A stretch of DNA of 38,911 nt from Eubacteriales bacterium (GTDB lineage Bacteria; Bacillota_A; Clostridia; Christensenellales; Aristaeellaceae), in the NCBI GenBank assembly GCA_029974035.1, contig JARKQG010000086.1, positions 1 through 38,911 on the forward strand. The letters are read 5' to 3'. The position numbers were made by a program, and so were the translations under genes. The notes beneath the pieces are model-generated. The model saw only the letters and a program-made list of their open reading frames with translations. It was not told the origin of the DNA and did not search any database. Shown piece by piece: positions 31,350 to 38,911 of the stretch. Every line of letters starts with the position of its first letter. Position 1 is the first letter of the stretch.

Positions 31350-31369
31350 AAGCGAGAGGGGAAAGCGGC

Positions 31370-32857
31370 ATGAAGTACGTGGTGGCGCTGGACCAGGGGA
31401 CCACCAGTTCCCGCGCGGTGCTGTTTGACGAAACCGGCGCGCTGGTGGCGGCCCACGGCATTGAGTTTGCGCAGCTCTATCCTGAGCCGGGCTGGGTCGA
31501 GCACGACCCGGAGGATATTCTGTCCACCCAGATCGACGCGCTGCGCGCGGTGGTCCGGGAAGCCGGGGTCGATCCCGGAGACATCGTGGCGGTGGGGGTC
31601 GCCAACCAGCGCGAAACCACGCTTTTGTGGGACCGCGCCTCCGGCCGGCCGCTGTACAACGCCATCGTGTGGCAATGCCGCCGCACCGCGCCGCTGGTGG
31701 AGCGGCTCAAGCAGGACGGCATGGGTTCGGTCATCCGCGACCATACCGGCCTCGTCGCGGACGCCTACTTCTCCGGCACCAAGCTGCAATGGCTGCTGGA
31801 GCACGTGGACGGCGCCCGGGCGCGGGCGGACGCGGGCGAACTGTGCTTCGGCACGGTGGATTCCTGGCTGGCCTACCACCTGACGAACGAGCGCGTGCAC
31901 GTGACCGACGCCACCAACGCCGCCCGCACCATGCTCTTCAACATCTACGACCAGGAGTGGGACCCGCTCCTGCTCCGGGCCATGAACATCCCGCGGGCGC
32001 TCCTGCCCCGGGTGGTGGATTCCTCCGAAATCGTGGGCACGCTGCGCAGGGACATCCTGGGCGCCGAGATCCCGGTGGCGGCGCTGGCGGGGGATCAGCA
32101 CGCCGCGCTTTTCGGGCAGGGCTGCTTTGCCTCCGGCATGGTCAAAAACACCTACGGCACCGGCTGCTTCCTGCTGATGAACACCGGTCTCAAGCCGGTC
32201 CGCTCCGGCAGCAACCTCATCACCACCATCGCCTGGCGCGTGGACGGCGTGCCCCGCTACGCGCTGGAGGGCTCGGTATTCATGGGCGGCGCCACCATCC
32301 AGTGGCTCCGGGACGAGCTGAAGATGATTGAAACCGCGGCCGACAGCGAGCGCTGCGCCCTTTCCGTGGCCGACAACGGCGGCGTGTATCTGGTGCCCGC
32401 CTTTACGGGCCTCGGCGCGCCCTACTGGGACATGTACGCCCGCGGCACCATCGTGGGGCTCACCCGCGGCGCCAACCGCAGCCACATCGTCCGCGCCGCG
32501 CTGGAGTCCATCGCCTTCCAGACCCGGGACGTGCTGGAGGCCATGATCCGCGACAGCGGCCTGAGGCCCGGCGTGCTGCGCGTCGACGGCGGCGCCAGCC
32601 GCAACAACTTCCTCATGCAGTTCCAGGCGAACCTCCTGGGCATCGAGGTGCTGCGGCCCATGGTCACAGAAACCACCGCCCTGGGCGCGGCGATGCTCGC
32701 CGCCCGCGCGGTGGGGCTGTGGGATACGGCCAAGCTGCAGACCATTTGGGCGCCGGAGAACCGATTCACCCCCGCCATTGATTCCTCCACCCGCGAGAGG
32801 CTCTGCGCCCAGTGGGCTAGGGCCATCGAGCGCGCGAAAAACTGGGCGGAGCGGTGA
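31370..32857 (+). CDS. glpK: Glycerol kinase
   Basis: This is a 495-residue FGGY kinase. Typical GlpK blocks are VVALDQGTTSSRAVLFDE, GWVEHDPEDIL, VGVANQRETTLLWDR, NAIVWQCRRTA, FSGTKLQWLLE, NTYGTGCFLLMNTG, PAFTGLGAPYWD and LRVDGGASRNNFLMQFQ. The QRET motif and the GAPYWD loop separate it from xylulokinases. It makes glycerol 3-phosphate from glycerol and ATP in the cytosol. The start ATG follows GAGAGGGG, only 20 bp after a terminator hairpin, so it has no room for its own adjacent promoter. No glycerol facilitator gene is next to it. The FGGY kinase at 2669-4171 is a distant relative of different specificity. Confidence 0.95.
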   Translation: MKYVVALDQGTTSSRAVLFDETGALVAAHGIEFAQLYPEPGWVEHDPEDILSTQIDALRAVVREAGVDPGDIVAVGVANQRETTLLWDRASGRPLYNAIVWQCRRTAPLVERLKQDGMGSVIRDHTGLVADAYFSGTKLQWLLEHVDGARARADAGELCFGTVDSWLAYHLTNERVHVTDATNAARTMLFNIYDQEWDPLLLRAMNIPRALLPRVVDSSEIVGTLRRDILGAEIPVAALAGDQHAALFGQGCFASGMVKNTYGTGCFLLMNTGLKPVRSGSNLITTIAWRVDGVPRYALEGSVFMGGATIQWLRDELKMIETAADSERCALSVADNGGVYLVPAFTGLGAPYWDMYARGTIVGLTRGANRSHIVRAALESIAFQTRDVLEAMIRDSGLRPGVLRVDGGASRNNFLMQFQANLLGIEVLRPMVTETTALGAAMLAARAVGLWDTAKLQTIWAPENRFTPAIDSSTRERLCAQWARAIERAKNWAER

Positions 32858-32874
32858 CGGACCCGGGGGGCCGC

Positions 32875-34407
32875 CTACACGGCCGCCCGGAAGCCCAGCG
32901 GCGCAAGAAAGCGCATCAGACCGGCCTGCCCGGCCGCGTCCGCCTTGTACACGCCGGCGTCCGCCAGCACGCGGGCACACTTGACGCTCAGCCCCTGCCG
33001 GATGGCGGCCACGGCCGCCTCCGGGGAGAGGCCTGCGCCGTGCTCCGCAACCAGCGCCTTTGCCCACTCGAAGTGCTTTTCAAGGGGCGAGCCCGCCTCC
33101 GGCGCGCAAAGCGGGGCTTCGCCGGTCAGGTACTTTTTGAGCGCGTCCAGTTCCGAGAGCAGCCGCCCCGGCAGGATGAAAAGCCCCATCGTTTCGATCA
33201 GGCCGATGTTCTCCTTCTTGATGTGGTGCAGGTCCGCGTGGGGGTGGAAGATGCCCAGCGGGTGGTCCTTTGAGGTGCGGTTGTTGCGGAGCAGCAGGTT
33301 CAGCACCCATTCGTCGCCCTCGCGCCGCAGGATGGGCGTGATGGTGTTGTGGGGCTGGTCGGTCTCGGCCAGGATGTCAAGGGCCGGGTCGGCGTGAACG
33401 CGCCAGGCGGCGAGAATCTTCTCCGCCAGGTCGATCATCGGCGCGGATTCGCGGCCCGTGAGCCGGATGCAGGTCATCGGCCAGTCCACCACCGCGGCGC
33501 GGATGGCCGGATCGGGGCACACGAGGGCCGTTCGCGCCCCAGCCTTGTCCATCGGAAAGGTGTACCGGCCGCCCTGGAAGTGGTCGTGGTTCAGGATGGA
33601 GCCGCCCACGATGGGCAGGTCCGCGTTGGCGCCCAGGAAGTAGTGGGGAAACTGGGATACGAATTCAAACAGCCGGATGAAGGTGCCCCGGGAGATCCTC
33701 ATCGGCGTGTGCCGTTCGGACAGCACGATGCAGTGCTCGTTGTAGTACAGATAGGGTGAATACTGGAACCGCCAGGGTTCGCCCGCGAGGGTCAGCGGAA
33801 TCATCCGGTGGTTCTGCCGCGCGGGGTAGCCCGCGCGGCCGGCGTAGCCGGGGTTTTCCACGCACAGAAGGCAGCGGGGGTAGCCCACCTGCGCCTTTTT
33901 GCGCTCGGCGGCGATGTCGCGGGGGTCTTTTTCGGGCTTGGAGAGGTTGATGGTGATCTCCAGCTCCCCCGCCGGCGACGGCGCGAAAAAGCGCACGTTC
34001 CGGGCGATCTGGTCCACACGGATGTAGTCCGACGCGCGGCACACGTGGTAGAACCAGTGGGTGGCGGCCTCGGGGCCCGCCTCCCGGTACAGCGTGGAGA
34101 ACTTTGTGCGCACCTCCCAGGGCGATGGCGTGATCAGCCCGCAAAGCCGGGTTTCAAACCGCTCCCGTGCGCCGGCGGTGTCCTCGATCCGCCCCTGCGC
34201 CGCCGCGATTTCGCTCAGTTCCCGCACCAGCGGCGTGACCGTGGGCGCGATGGACGACGGTGCTCCGGCATCCGGCTGCGGCGCGTCCATGCCCATGGCG
34301 TCCAAAAGCAGGTTCTGGACGTAGAAGCGATCGTAGGAGGCCGTGAGGCCCGCGTTTTCGGCAAAATCAATCAGCCCGAGTATGGCGCGCGTCGCGCGGT
34401 TTTCCAT
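32875..34407 (-). CDS. galT: Galactose-1-phosphate uridylyltransferase, Firmicutes class (GalT2)
   Basis: This is a 510-residue protein of the longer class II GalT found in Bacillota. It has CRASDYIRVDQIARN, ITINLSKPEKDPRDIA, CLLCVENPGYAGR, SPYLYYNEHCIVLSERHTPM, and GGSILNHDHFQGGRYTFPM, where the His-rich catalytic block replaces the HPH-x-Q of class I. It moves UMP from UDP-glucose to galactose 1-phosphate in the Leloir pathway. galK and galE are not in the window. It converges on glpK with 17 bp between the stops and has its own promoter, divergent from the second aldo-keto reductase. Confidence 0.93.
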   Translation of the reverse strand: MENRATRAILGLIDFAENAGLTASYDRFYVQNLLLDAMGMDAPQPDAGAPSSIAPTVTPLVRELSEIAAAQGRIEDTAGARERFETRLCGLITPSPWEVRTKFSTLYREAGPEAATHWFYHVCRASDYIRVDQIARNVRFFAPSPAGELEITINLSKPEKDPRDIAAERKKAQVGYPRCLLCVENPGYAGRAGYPARQNHRMIPLTLAGEPWRFQYSPYLYYNEHCIVLSERHTPMRISRGTFIRLFEFVSQFPHYFLGANADLPIVGGSILNHDHFQGGRYTFPMDKAGARTALVCPDPAIRAAVVDWPMTCIRLTGRESAPMIDLAEKILAAWRVHADPALDILAETDQPHNTITPILRREGDEWVLNLLLRNNRTSKDHPLGIFHPHADLHHIKKENIGLIETMGLFILPGRLLSELDALKKYLTGEAPLCAPEAGSPLEKHFEWAKALVAEHGAGLSPEAAVAAIRQGLSVKCARVLADAGVYKADAAGQAGLMRFLAPLGFRAAV

Positions 34408-34438
34408 CTTTATCCCCGCCCTTACGTTGCTGGGTATG

Positions 34439-34467
34439 ATTTTACCACAGCCGCGCGGCCGTCACAA
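34439..34467 (-). promoter_or_regulatory. Sigma-A promoter of galT
   Basis: On the minus strand, TTGTGA (34462-34467), a 17-bp spacer and TAAAAT (34439-34444), giving a start about 25 nt before the galT ATG. Confidence 0.72.
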
Positions 34468-34496
34468 GCCCAGCGGGGCCGACTTGCGGATTTGTA

Positions 34497-34505
34497 TGAT
34501 ATAAT
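34497..34505 (+). promoter_or_regulatory. Extended -10 promoter of the second aldo-keto reductase
   Basis: TGA followed by a perfect TATAAT (34500-34505) forms an extended -10, with no good -35. The start would be near 34512, about 17 nt before the ATG. Confidence 0.7.
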
Positions 34506-34528
34506 GAATACGGAAGGGGAGTTTGCGC

Positions 34529-35503
34529 ATGCGGATGAGGGATTGGCCGGAACTGGGCCGAAAGGTGAGCGCAATCGCGCTGGGATCGGCCCACTTCGGC
34601 GCGAAAATGCCGGAAGAGGTCGCCTATCAGGTGATGGACGCCTACATTGCGCTGGGCGGAAACGTGCTGGATACCGCCCGCGTCTACGGGGATTTTGACC
34701 TGGGCATTCCGGGCATCAGCGAAAAGACCATCGGCAAATGGCTCGCCGCCCGGAAAAACCGGGAGAGCCTGGTTTTGAGCACCAAGGGCGCGCACCCGCC
34801 CTGGGGGTATTTTCTGATTCCCAGGCTCGACCGGGCCAGCATCCTTGGCGATATGGAGGAGAGCCTCGAGGCGCTGGGCGTATCCGGGGTGGAATTGTAC
34901 TACCTGCACCGGGACGACGAGAGCCGGCCGGTGGGCGACATTCTGGAATCGGTGAACATGCTCCTGGAGTCCGGCAAGGCGAAGCTCGTGGGCGCGTCCA
35001 ACTGGCGGACCGCCCGCATCGAGGAGGCCAACGCCTACGCCGCCGCCCACGGCCTTGCGGGCTTCTCGGTCAACCAGCCCCAGTGGAGCCTCGCCTACCA
35101 GCACCACGTGGCGGACGAAACGCTGGTGCAGATGGACCGGGAGATGTACCGGATGCACCTGCGAACCGGCCTGGCCGCGATGCCCTATTCGTCCCAGGGA
35201 CAGGGCTTTTTCACAAAGCTCTTTGAGCTGGGCGAGGAAGGGCTGCCGGAGGCGCTGAAGCGCGACTTCGTCAGCGAGGACAACGCCCGGCGCTACCGGG
35301 CCGTCCTCAAGGTCCGCGAGGAAACCGGCCTGGGCGTGGGCGCCATCGCGCTGGCGTTTCTGACCGGGCAGAAGGACTTTTTTACGCTGCCCATCGTGGG
35401 CGTCAGCAGGGTATCCCAGGTGCAGGCGCTGCGCGAGGCGGCCGACGCCCAGCTGCCGCCGGAGGCGATGCGCCATCTGACAGAGGCCGCCGGACTTGCC
35501 TAG
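34529..35503 (+). CDS. Aldo-keto reductase
   Basis: This is a 324-residue aldo-keto reductase. It opens WPELGRKVSAIALGSAHFG, then has GGNVLDTARVYGD with catalytic Asp and Tyr, LVLSTKGAHPPWGY with Lys, and VELYYLHRDDESRPVGDIL with His. The ending ALAFLTGQKDFFTLPIVGVSRVSQV is the cofactor-binding region. The HRDDES-type block is common in oxidoreductases acting on sugars or inositol-like substrates, but the substrate is unknown. I chose the ATG at 34529, 7 nt after AAGGGGAG; an in-frame TTG at 34523 lacks spacing and an ATG at 34535 is also possible. Its stop codon lies in the left end of a large palindromic element. Confidence 0.88.
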   Translation: MRMRDWPELGRKVSAIALGSAHFGAKMPEEVAYQVMDAYIALGGNVLDTARVYGDFDLGIPGISEKTIGKWLAARKNRESLVLSTKGAHPPWGYFLIPRLDRASILGDMEESLEALGVSGVELYYLHRDDESRPVGDILESVNMLLESGKAKLVGASNWRTARIEEANAYAAAHGLAGFSVNQPQWSLAYQHHVADETLVQMDREMYRMHLRTGLAAMPYSSQGQGFFTKLFELGEEGLPEALKRDFVSEDNARRYRAVLKVREETGLGVGAIALAFLTGQKDFFTLPIVGVSRVSQVQALREAADAQLPPEAMRHLTEAAGLA

Positions 35504-35665
35504 TCGTCCGCGAAGCCTGATTTCCGCGCTATGGCTGGATCTTTTCCTGTCCGGCTGTGTCGCGCTCCGCTTGACGCAGCGCTGCTACGCCTGCGCTCCG
35601 GCTCCGTGCCGGGCAGAAAAATCTCTGCGCCCTATCATCGGTTCTTAGCCTTCGTGGACTACTAG
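35500..35665. repeat. 166-bp imperfect palindromic element, MITE- or REP-like
   Basis: The two halves are roughly complementary over their whole length. Both outer ends read CTAGT followed by GTCC and CGAAG with single differences, and the inner arms match again at TTTT-CTG-CCGGC. The centre is the perfect palindrome GCAGCGCTGC at 35576-35585. The ends are CTAG on both sides. The left CTAG supplies the stop codon of the aldo-keto reductase. This layout fits a small non-autonomous mobile repeat, or a long RNA hairpin. Confidence 0.65.
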
Positions 35666-35782
35666 CCGCGGGCTTTGACGCGCGCCGGGGGATTCTGGCG
35701 AATGACGGGATATTTTCTTTACCGATCCTGTCATATCTCCGCCTTTTCGGGCATAACCTGTACCGAAAGGGCGGATGATATT

Positions 35783-36547
35783 ATGGAGAAGATCAAGCTC
35801 ATGATGGCGGACGACAACCACGCGGTACTCAACCAGCTCTCCGAATTCTTCGGCAGGAAAGCGGACATCGAGATCGCCGGCTGCGCCCACGACGGCGTGG
35901 AAGCGCTGGCCTTGATCGAGAAGACGGCGCCCGACATACTGCTCCTGGACATCATCATGCCGCGGCTGGACGGCTTTGCGGTGCTGGAAGCGCTGGCCGG
36001 CGCCGGGCCCCGGGCCATCATGGTCACGGGCCTGGCGGGGGACGAATTCATCGGCCGCGCCATGCGGCTGGGCGCCAGCTACTACATGGTGAAGCCCGTG
36101 GACACCCAAGTGCTCTACGCCCGCATCAAGGAGGTCGCCGGCATGAAGGGCGACAGCCTGGCCGAGCCCAGAACGCCGCCCATGCGCTCCCGGGACGAGC
36201 AGGTGACGGGGCTGTTCCTTTCCATCGGCATCCCCGCCCACATCAAGGGCTATCAGTACCTGCGCGAGGCCGTGCGCATGGTGCTGGAAGACAGGGACCT
36301 TCTGGGCCGCATCACCAAGGAGCTGTACCCCGGCATCGCGCGGCACTTCGGCACCTCCGCCAGCAAGGTGGAGCGCGCCATGCGCCACGCCATCGAGGTG
36401 GCCTGGAGCCGCGGCCGGCTGGAGAGCGTCAACCGGCTCTACGGCTACAAGGTGTTCTCCGCCGAGGATAAGCCCACCAACGGCGAATTCATCGCGCTGG
36501 TGGCCGACAAGGTGGGCGCGCCCCGAAGCGACACCATCTCGGCCTGA
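35783..36547 (+). CDS. spo0A: Stage 0 sporulation protein A
   Basis: This is a 254-residue response regulator. The receiver has [15 protein letters not shown], the phospho-acceptor Asp in [13 protein letters not shown], and MVKPVD. The C-terminal DNA-binding domain has the highly conserved Spo0A helices: [53 protein letters not shown], and [13 protein letters not shown]. It is the master switch of sporulation, active when phosphorylated. The ATG at 35783 gives the standard start [12 protein letters not shown]; a longer frame upstream has no family match. It normally follows spoIVB, but here stands alone after an aldo-keto reductase. I found no clear sigma-H promoter or 0A box in the 117 bp between the palindrome and the ATG. 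Confidence 0.97.
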   Translation: MEKIKLMMADDNHAVLNQLSEFFGRKADIEIAGCAHDGVEALALIEKTAPDILLLDIIMPRLDGFAVLEALAGAGPRAIMVTGLAGDEFIGRAMRLGASYYMVKPVDTQVLYARIKEVAGMKGDSLAEPRTPPMRSRDEQVTGLFLSIGIPAHIKGYQYLREAVRMVLEDRDLLGRITKELYPGIARHFGTSASKVERAMRHAIEVAWSRGRLESVNRLYGYKVFSAEDKPTNGEFIALVADKVGAPRSDTISA

Positions 36548-36601
36548 CGCTTTTCGCGGCGCGAGGGATGCCTTCCGGGCCTTGCATGAAAACCCGTACC
36601 G

Positions 36602-36633
36602 TCCGCGGCGCTTTTCAGGCGCCGCGGATTTTT
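36602..36633 (+). terminator. Intrinsic terminator of spo0A
   Basis: A perfect 10-bp stem (36602-36611 with 36619-36628), a 7-nt loop and a TTTTT tail, 55 bp after the spo0A stop. Confidence 0.9.
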
Positions 36634-36876
36634 ATGCCGTTTTGCGGCGGCGCCTTGCCACCTGCCGGCTTTAATGAAGCGCGCCGCGCCCTTTCATGCC
36701 AGATGCGCCCGCGTCCCCCGCCGCGCTTCCACGCTTTTGAATTTTTGGCGGATTTTGGCGTCATTTGGCCGTTTTTCCATGCTTGCATTCATTTTTTTAG
36801 GAATTATTACATTCTGTCAGGGTGACCAATGGCACGCGGGCAGGGGCATCGTATACACAAAAATGATGTGCCGGTA
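36634..36876. other. Gene-free stretch upstream of the secreted reductase promoter
   Basis: A T-rich run (about 36770-36805) and no credible gene; the short open frames here cross the spo0A terminator or lack ribosome sites. It may carry further regulatory sites for the next gene. Confidence 0.4.
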
Positions 36877-36905
36877 TTGACGAAGCATATTCGATATGCT
36901 ATTAT
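36877..36905 (+). promoter_or_regulatory. Sigma-A promoter of the secreted flavin reductase
   Basis: TTGACG (36877-36882), a 17-bp spacer and TATTAT (36900-36905). The leader of about 35 nt carries the GGAGGGAAGGA ribosome site. The spacer is almost wholly a perfect inverted repeat. Confidence 0.85.
36884..36900. promoter_or_regulatory. Operator-like perfect inverted repeat in the reductase promoter
   Basis: AGCATAT-TCG-ATATGCT has perfect 7-bp arms and a 3-bp centre, and occupies the spacer from just after the -35 into the first base of the -10. A bound repressor would block polymerase. No regulator gene lies beside it in this window. Confidence 0.7.
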
Positions 36906-36946
36906 CAATAAAAAAGGCACGATAGCGCAGATGGAGGGAAGGAATC

Positions 36947-38845
36947 GTGAAAAGACTTGCGTCCCTGCTTCTTTGTATCCTTCTGGTGTTTGCTTCGACA
37001 AGCGCCCTGGCCTACACGCCCGGCGTGTACGTCGGCGAGGGAACGGGCAACAACGGGCCCGTGAAGGTAGAAGTGACCTTTGACGCGGACAGGATCACCT
37101 CCGTAAAGGTCGTCGAGCACAGCGAGACGGAGGGCCTTTTTGAGGCACCCGTCGAACGCATTCCCGCGGCGATTGTGGAAAACCAGTCGCTGGCGGTGGA
37201 CACGGTGTCCGGCGCCACCTTCACCTCAAATGCCATCCTGACGGCGGTTGCGGATGCCGTCGCTCAGGCCGGCGGCGACGCGGAGGCGCTCAAGGCCGCG
37301 AAGGTTGAAGCCGCCGCGCCGAAAGAAGCGGTGGCCATGGACGCGGACGTCGTCGTGGTGGGCGGCGGCGGCGCGGGGCTGGCCGCGGCCATCACCGCCG
37401 CGGAGCAGGGCGCCAAGGTCGTCCTGGTCGAAAAGACCGCGGCCTACGGCGGCAACACCATCCTGTCGGGCGGCTACTACCAGGCGGCAATCGACGAACT
37501 GGCGCAGACCGTGGAGATGACCGAGAGCGAGAAGGAAGAAGTGTACCGCTATATTTCTCTCGAGCCCAAGGACGACCGCATGGCCGCCTGGCAGACGAAG
37601 GTGAAAGAGCAGTTTGAGGCGCATCTGGCTGCGGGCAAGACCTACCTCTTTGATTCGCCGGAGCTTCACATGATCCAGACCTACGACGGCGGCGATTACC
37701 TCGGAAATCCCGAACTGATCGAAATGATGTGCAACGCCGACGTGGACGCCTTCAACTGGCTGGCCGACATCGGCTTTGACTGGAAAAAGAGCGCCTTCCC
37801 CATCGTGGGTTCCATCTGGATTCGCTGCCACCAGTCGGAGAGCTACGCCAGCGGCAACGGCTTCATCAAGGTGCTTTCCAACCAGATCGAGGAGAAGAAT
37901 CTGGACGTGACCACCGTGTTTGAGTGCCGCGCCGAATCGCTCATCACCGACGAAACCGGCCGGGTCACCGGGGTGACGGGCACCGGCACCGACGGCACGC
38001 CCTACACCTTCACCGCCTCCAAGGGCGTGGTTGTGGCCACCGGAGGCTTCAGCGCCAACGTCGAAATGCGCATGGAGTATGACGAGATCTGGGGCAACCT
38101 GAATGAATCCGTGCCCACCACCAACGCGCCCTCGATCACCGGCGACGGCATCGAGATGGTGAAAGCCATCGGCGCCAATCTCGTCGGCATGGGGCAGATT
38201 CAGCTGCTGCCCACGGCCGACCCGGTGACCGGGCAGACGAACAACGTCATCGGCGAAGGCACCAACATGTATGTCAACCAGGACGGCAAGCGGTTTGTGG
38301 ATGAATCCTCCCGCCGCGACGTGCTCGCCAAGGCCATCCTGGAACAGCCCGGCCAGTACTGCTACATCATCTCTACCTTCCAGAACAGCCGCCTGGACGA
38401 GGAGTACAAGAACAACTACCACCTCTATTTGGACGACCTGATCGCCTCCGGCGCGGTTGTGAAGGGCGATACGCTGGAAGAGCTGGCCGAGAAGATCGGC
38501 GTGCCGGTGGAAACTTTCGTCGAGACCTGCACCAACTTCAACCAGTATGTGGCGGACGGCGAGGACCCGGAGTTCGGGCGCAAGGTATTCCCCTCGAACG
38601 CGGCGCTGGAGATGGAAGGCCCGTTCTACGCGTGCAAGCGCGCGCCGGCCGTGCACCACACGATGGGCGGCGTGGAAGTCAACACCGATAACGCCGTCCT
38701 GAAGGCCGACGGCACCGTGATCCCCGGCCTCTTCGCCGCGGGCGAAGTCACCGGCGGGTTCCACGGCTCCAACCGCCTGGGCGGCAACGCCGTCGCCGAG
38801 GCGATTGCCACCGGCCGCAACGCCGGCGCCAACGTGCTCAAGTAA
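36947..38845 (+). CDS. Secreted FMN- and FAD-containing fumarate-reductase-like flavoprotein
   Basis: This 632-residue protein has a signal peptide (MKRLASLLLCILLVFASTSA, cut near LAYT). Residues about 25-110 form an FMN_bind domain with DTVSGAT, the ApbE flavinylation motif whose last Thr (T91) would carry covalent FMN. From about 132 a fumarate-reductase-type FAD domain follows: DVVVVGGGGAGLAAAITAAEQGA, GNTILSGGYYQAA, HHTMGGVEVNTD and GLFAAGEVTGGFHGSNRLGGNAVAEA. Such proteins reduce fumarate, urocanate or other enoates outside the membrane, taking electrons through FMN. The substrate is open. The start is GTG, preceded by GGAGGGAAGGA. It has its own promoter and operator; no ApbE gene is in the window. 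Confidence 0.92.
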   Translation: MKRLASLLLCILLVFASTSALAYTPGVYVGEGTGNNGPVKVEVTFDADRITSVKVVEHSETEGLFEAPVERIPAAIVENQSLAVDTVSGATFTSNAILTAVADAVAQAGGDAEALKAAKVEAAAPKEAVAMDADVVVVGGGGAGLAAAITAAEQGAKVVLVEKTAAYGGNTILSGGYYQAAIDELAQTVEMTESEKEEVYRYISLEPKDDRMAAWQTKVKEQFEAHLAAGKTYLFDSPELHMIQTYDGGDYLGNPELIEMMCNADVDAFNWLADIGFDWKKSAFPIVGSIWIRCHQSESYASGNGFIKVLSNQIEEKNLDVTTVFECRAESLITDETGRVTGVTGTGTDGTPYTFTASKGVVVATGGFSANVEMRMEYDEIWGNLNESVPTTNAPSITGDGIEMVKAIGANLVGMGQIQLLPTADPVTGQTNNVIGEGTNMYVNQDGKRFVDESSRRDVLAKAILEQPGQYCYIISTFQNSRLDEEYKNNYHLYLDDLIASGAVVKGDTLEELAEKIGVPVETFVETCTNFNQYVADGEDPEFGRKVFPSNAALEMEGPFYACKRAPAVHHTMGGVEVNTDNAVLKADGTVIPGLFAAGEVTGGFHGSNRLGGNAVAEAIATGRNAGANVLK

Positions 38846-38867
38846 ACGAATCGGCTGCCTTCTTATC

Positions 38868-38905
38868 GCGCCGGCGCCGGAAAGGGTGGGTTAAGGCGCC
38901 GGCGC
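38868..38905 (+). terminator. Possible terminator hairpin at the window end
   Basis: 11-bp perfect arms (38868-38878 with 38895-38905) and a 16-nt loop, 22 bp after the reductase stop. Each arm is nearly self-complementary, so the fold is ambiguous, and no T-run is visible before the window ends. Confidence 0.45.
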
Positions 38906-38911
38906 CAGGGA

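Noticed and set aside
32858..32874. Terminator between convergent glpK and galT
   Set aside because: The G+C repeats here are direct, not inverted, so they do not form a convincing stem.
35666..35782. Sigma-H promoter or 0A box ahead of spo0A
   Set aside because: I searched by eye for GAAT-type -10 boxes with a fitting -35 and for TGTCGAA; only poor matches were found.
36568..36825. 85-codon frame after spo0A
   Set aside because: It runs through the spo0A terminator hairpin and has no ribosome site.
36807..37001. 64-codon minus-strand frame over the reductase promoter
   Set aside because: It overlaps a strong promoter and the start of a well-supported gene; no ribosome site.

Overview
The window looks like a chromosomal segment of a high-G+C, anaerobic, spore-forming member of the Clostridia (Bacillota). 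A canonical Spo0A (35783-36547) places it among endospore-formers or their descendants. Rubredoxins, a rubrerythrin fusion, a cysteine desulfidase and a flavin-type secreted reductase point to an anaerobe. Strong GGAGG ribosome sites and sigma-A type promoters fit the same group. I could run no searches, so all family names rest on motifs and remembered family sequences.

Region 1 (1-10840, mostly minus strand) begins with the tail of a TrpB2-type tryptophan synthase beta gene on the plus strand. A bidirectional terminator separates it from a converging eight-gene sugar operon. In transcription order this is: RbsA-type ATPase, RbsC-type permease, RbsB-type binding protein, FucU-type mutarotase, a phosphomannose-isomerase-like cupin, an L-xylulose-kinase-like FGGY kinase, an L-ribulose-5-phosphate 3-epimerase, and a second paralogous cupin. 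A LacI-family gene lies upstream. Three near-identical operator-like sites lie in the operon promoter, downstream of lacI, and just after the lacI promoter. The lacI reading frame has a good ribosome site but an ATC where the start codon should be. The enzyme set fits uptake of an aldopentose such as L-lyxose, with the cupins as candidate sugar isomerases; the substrate is inferred.

Region 2 (10841-19012, plus strand) holds a frameshifted gene for a secreted protein of six roughly 70-residue repeats. It is followed by a MarR-controlled operon for a heterodimeric ABC exporter plus two HlyD-type adaptors, with a clear promoter and a perfect 10-bp inverted-repeat operator.

Region 3 (19152-23119) is a redox and oxygen-defence cluster: a rubredoxin, a rubredoxin hybrid with a second C-terminal metal knuckle, a ferredoxin-rubredoxin-rubrerythrin-rubredoxin fusion with a good internal start site, a lipoamide-dehydrogenase-like flavoprotein with a cysteine-bearing insert, and a DsrE-like protein.

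Region 4 (23276-29340) has a KimA-like potassium importer and a CyuA-type cysteine desulfidase. These are followed by a secreted barnase-like RNase, directly followed by a gene fusing a barstar domain to a TIM-barrel sugar isomerase/epimerase, then an aldo-keto reductase. A 72-residue protein of unknown function is on the opposite strand. The barstar-epimerase fusion is the most unusual gene in the window.

Region 5 (29487-38911) has a very acidic single-pass membrane protein, glycerol kinase directly behind a terminator hairpin, galT on the minus strand, a second aldo-keto reductase ending in a 166-bp imperfect palindrome, spo0A, and a secreted FMN/FAD reductase whose promoter spacer holds a perfect inverted repeat.
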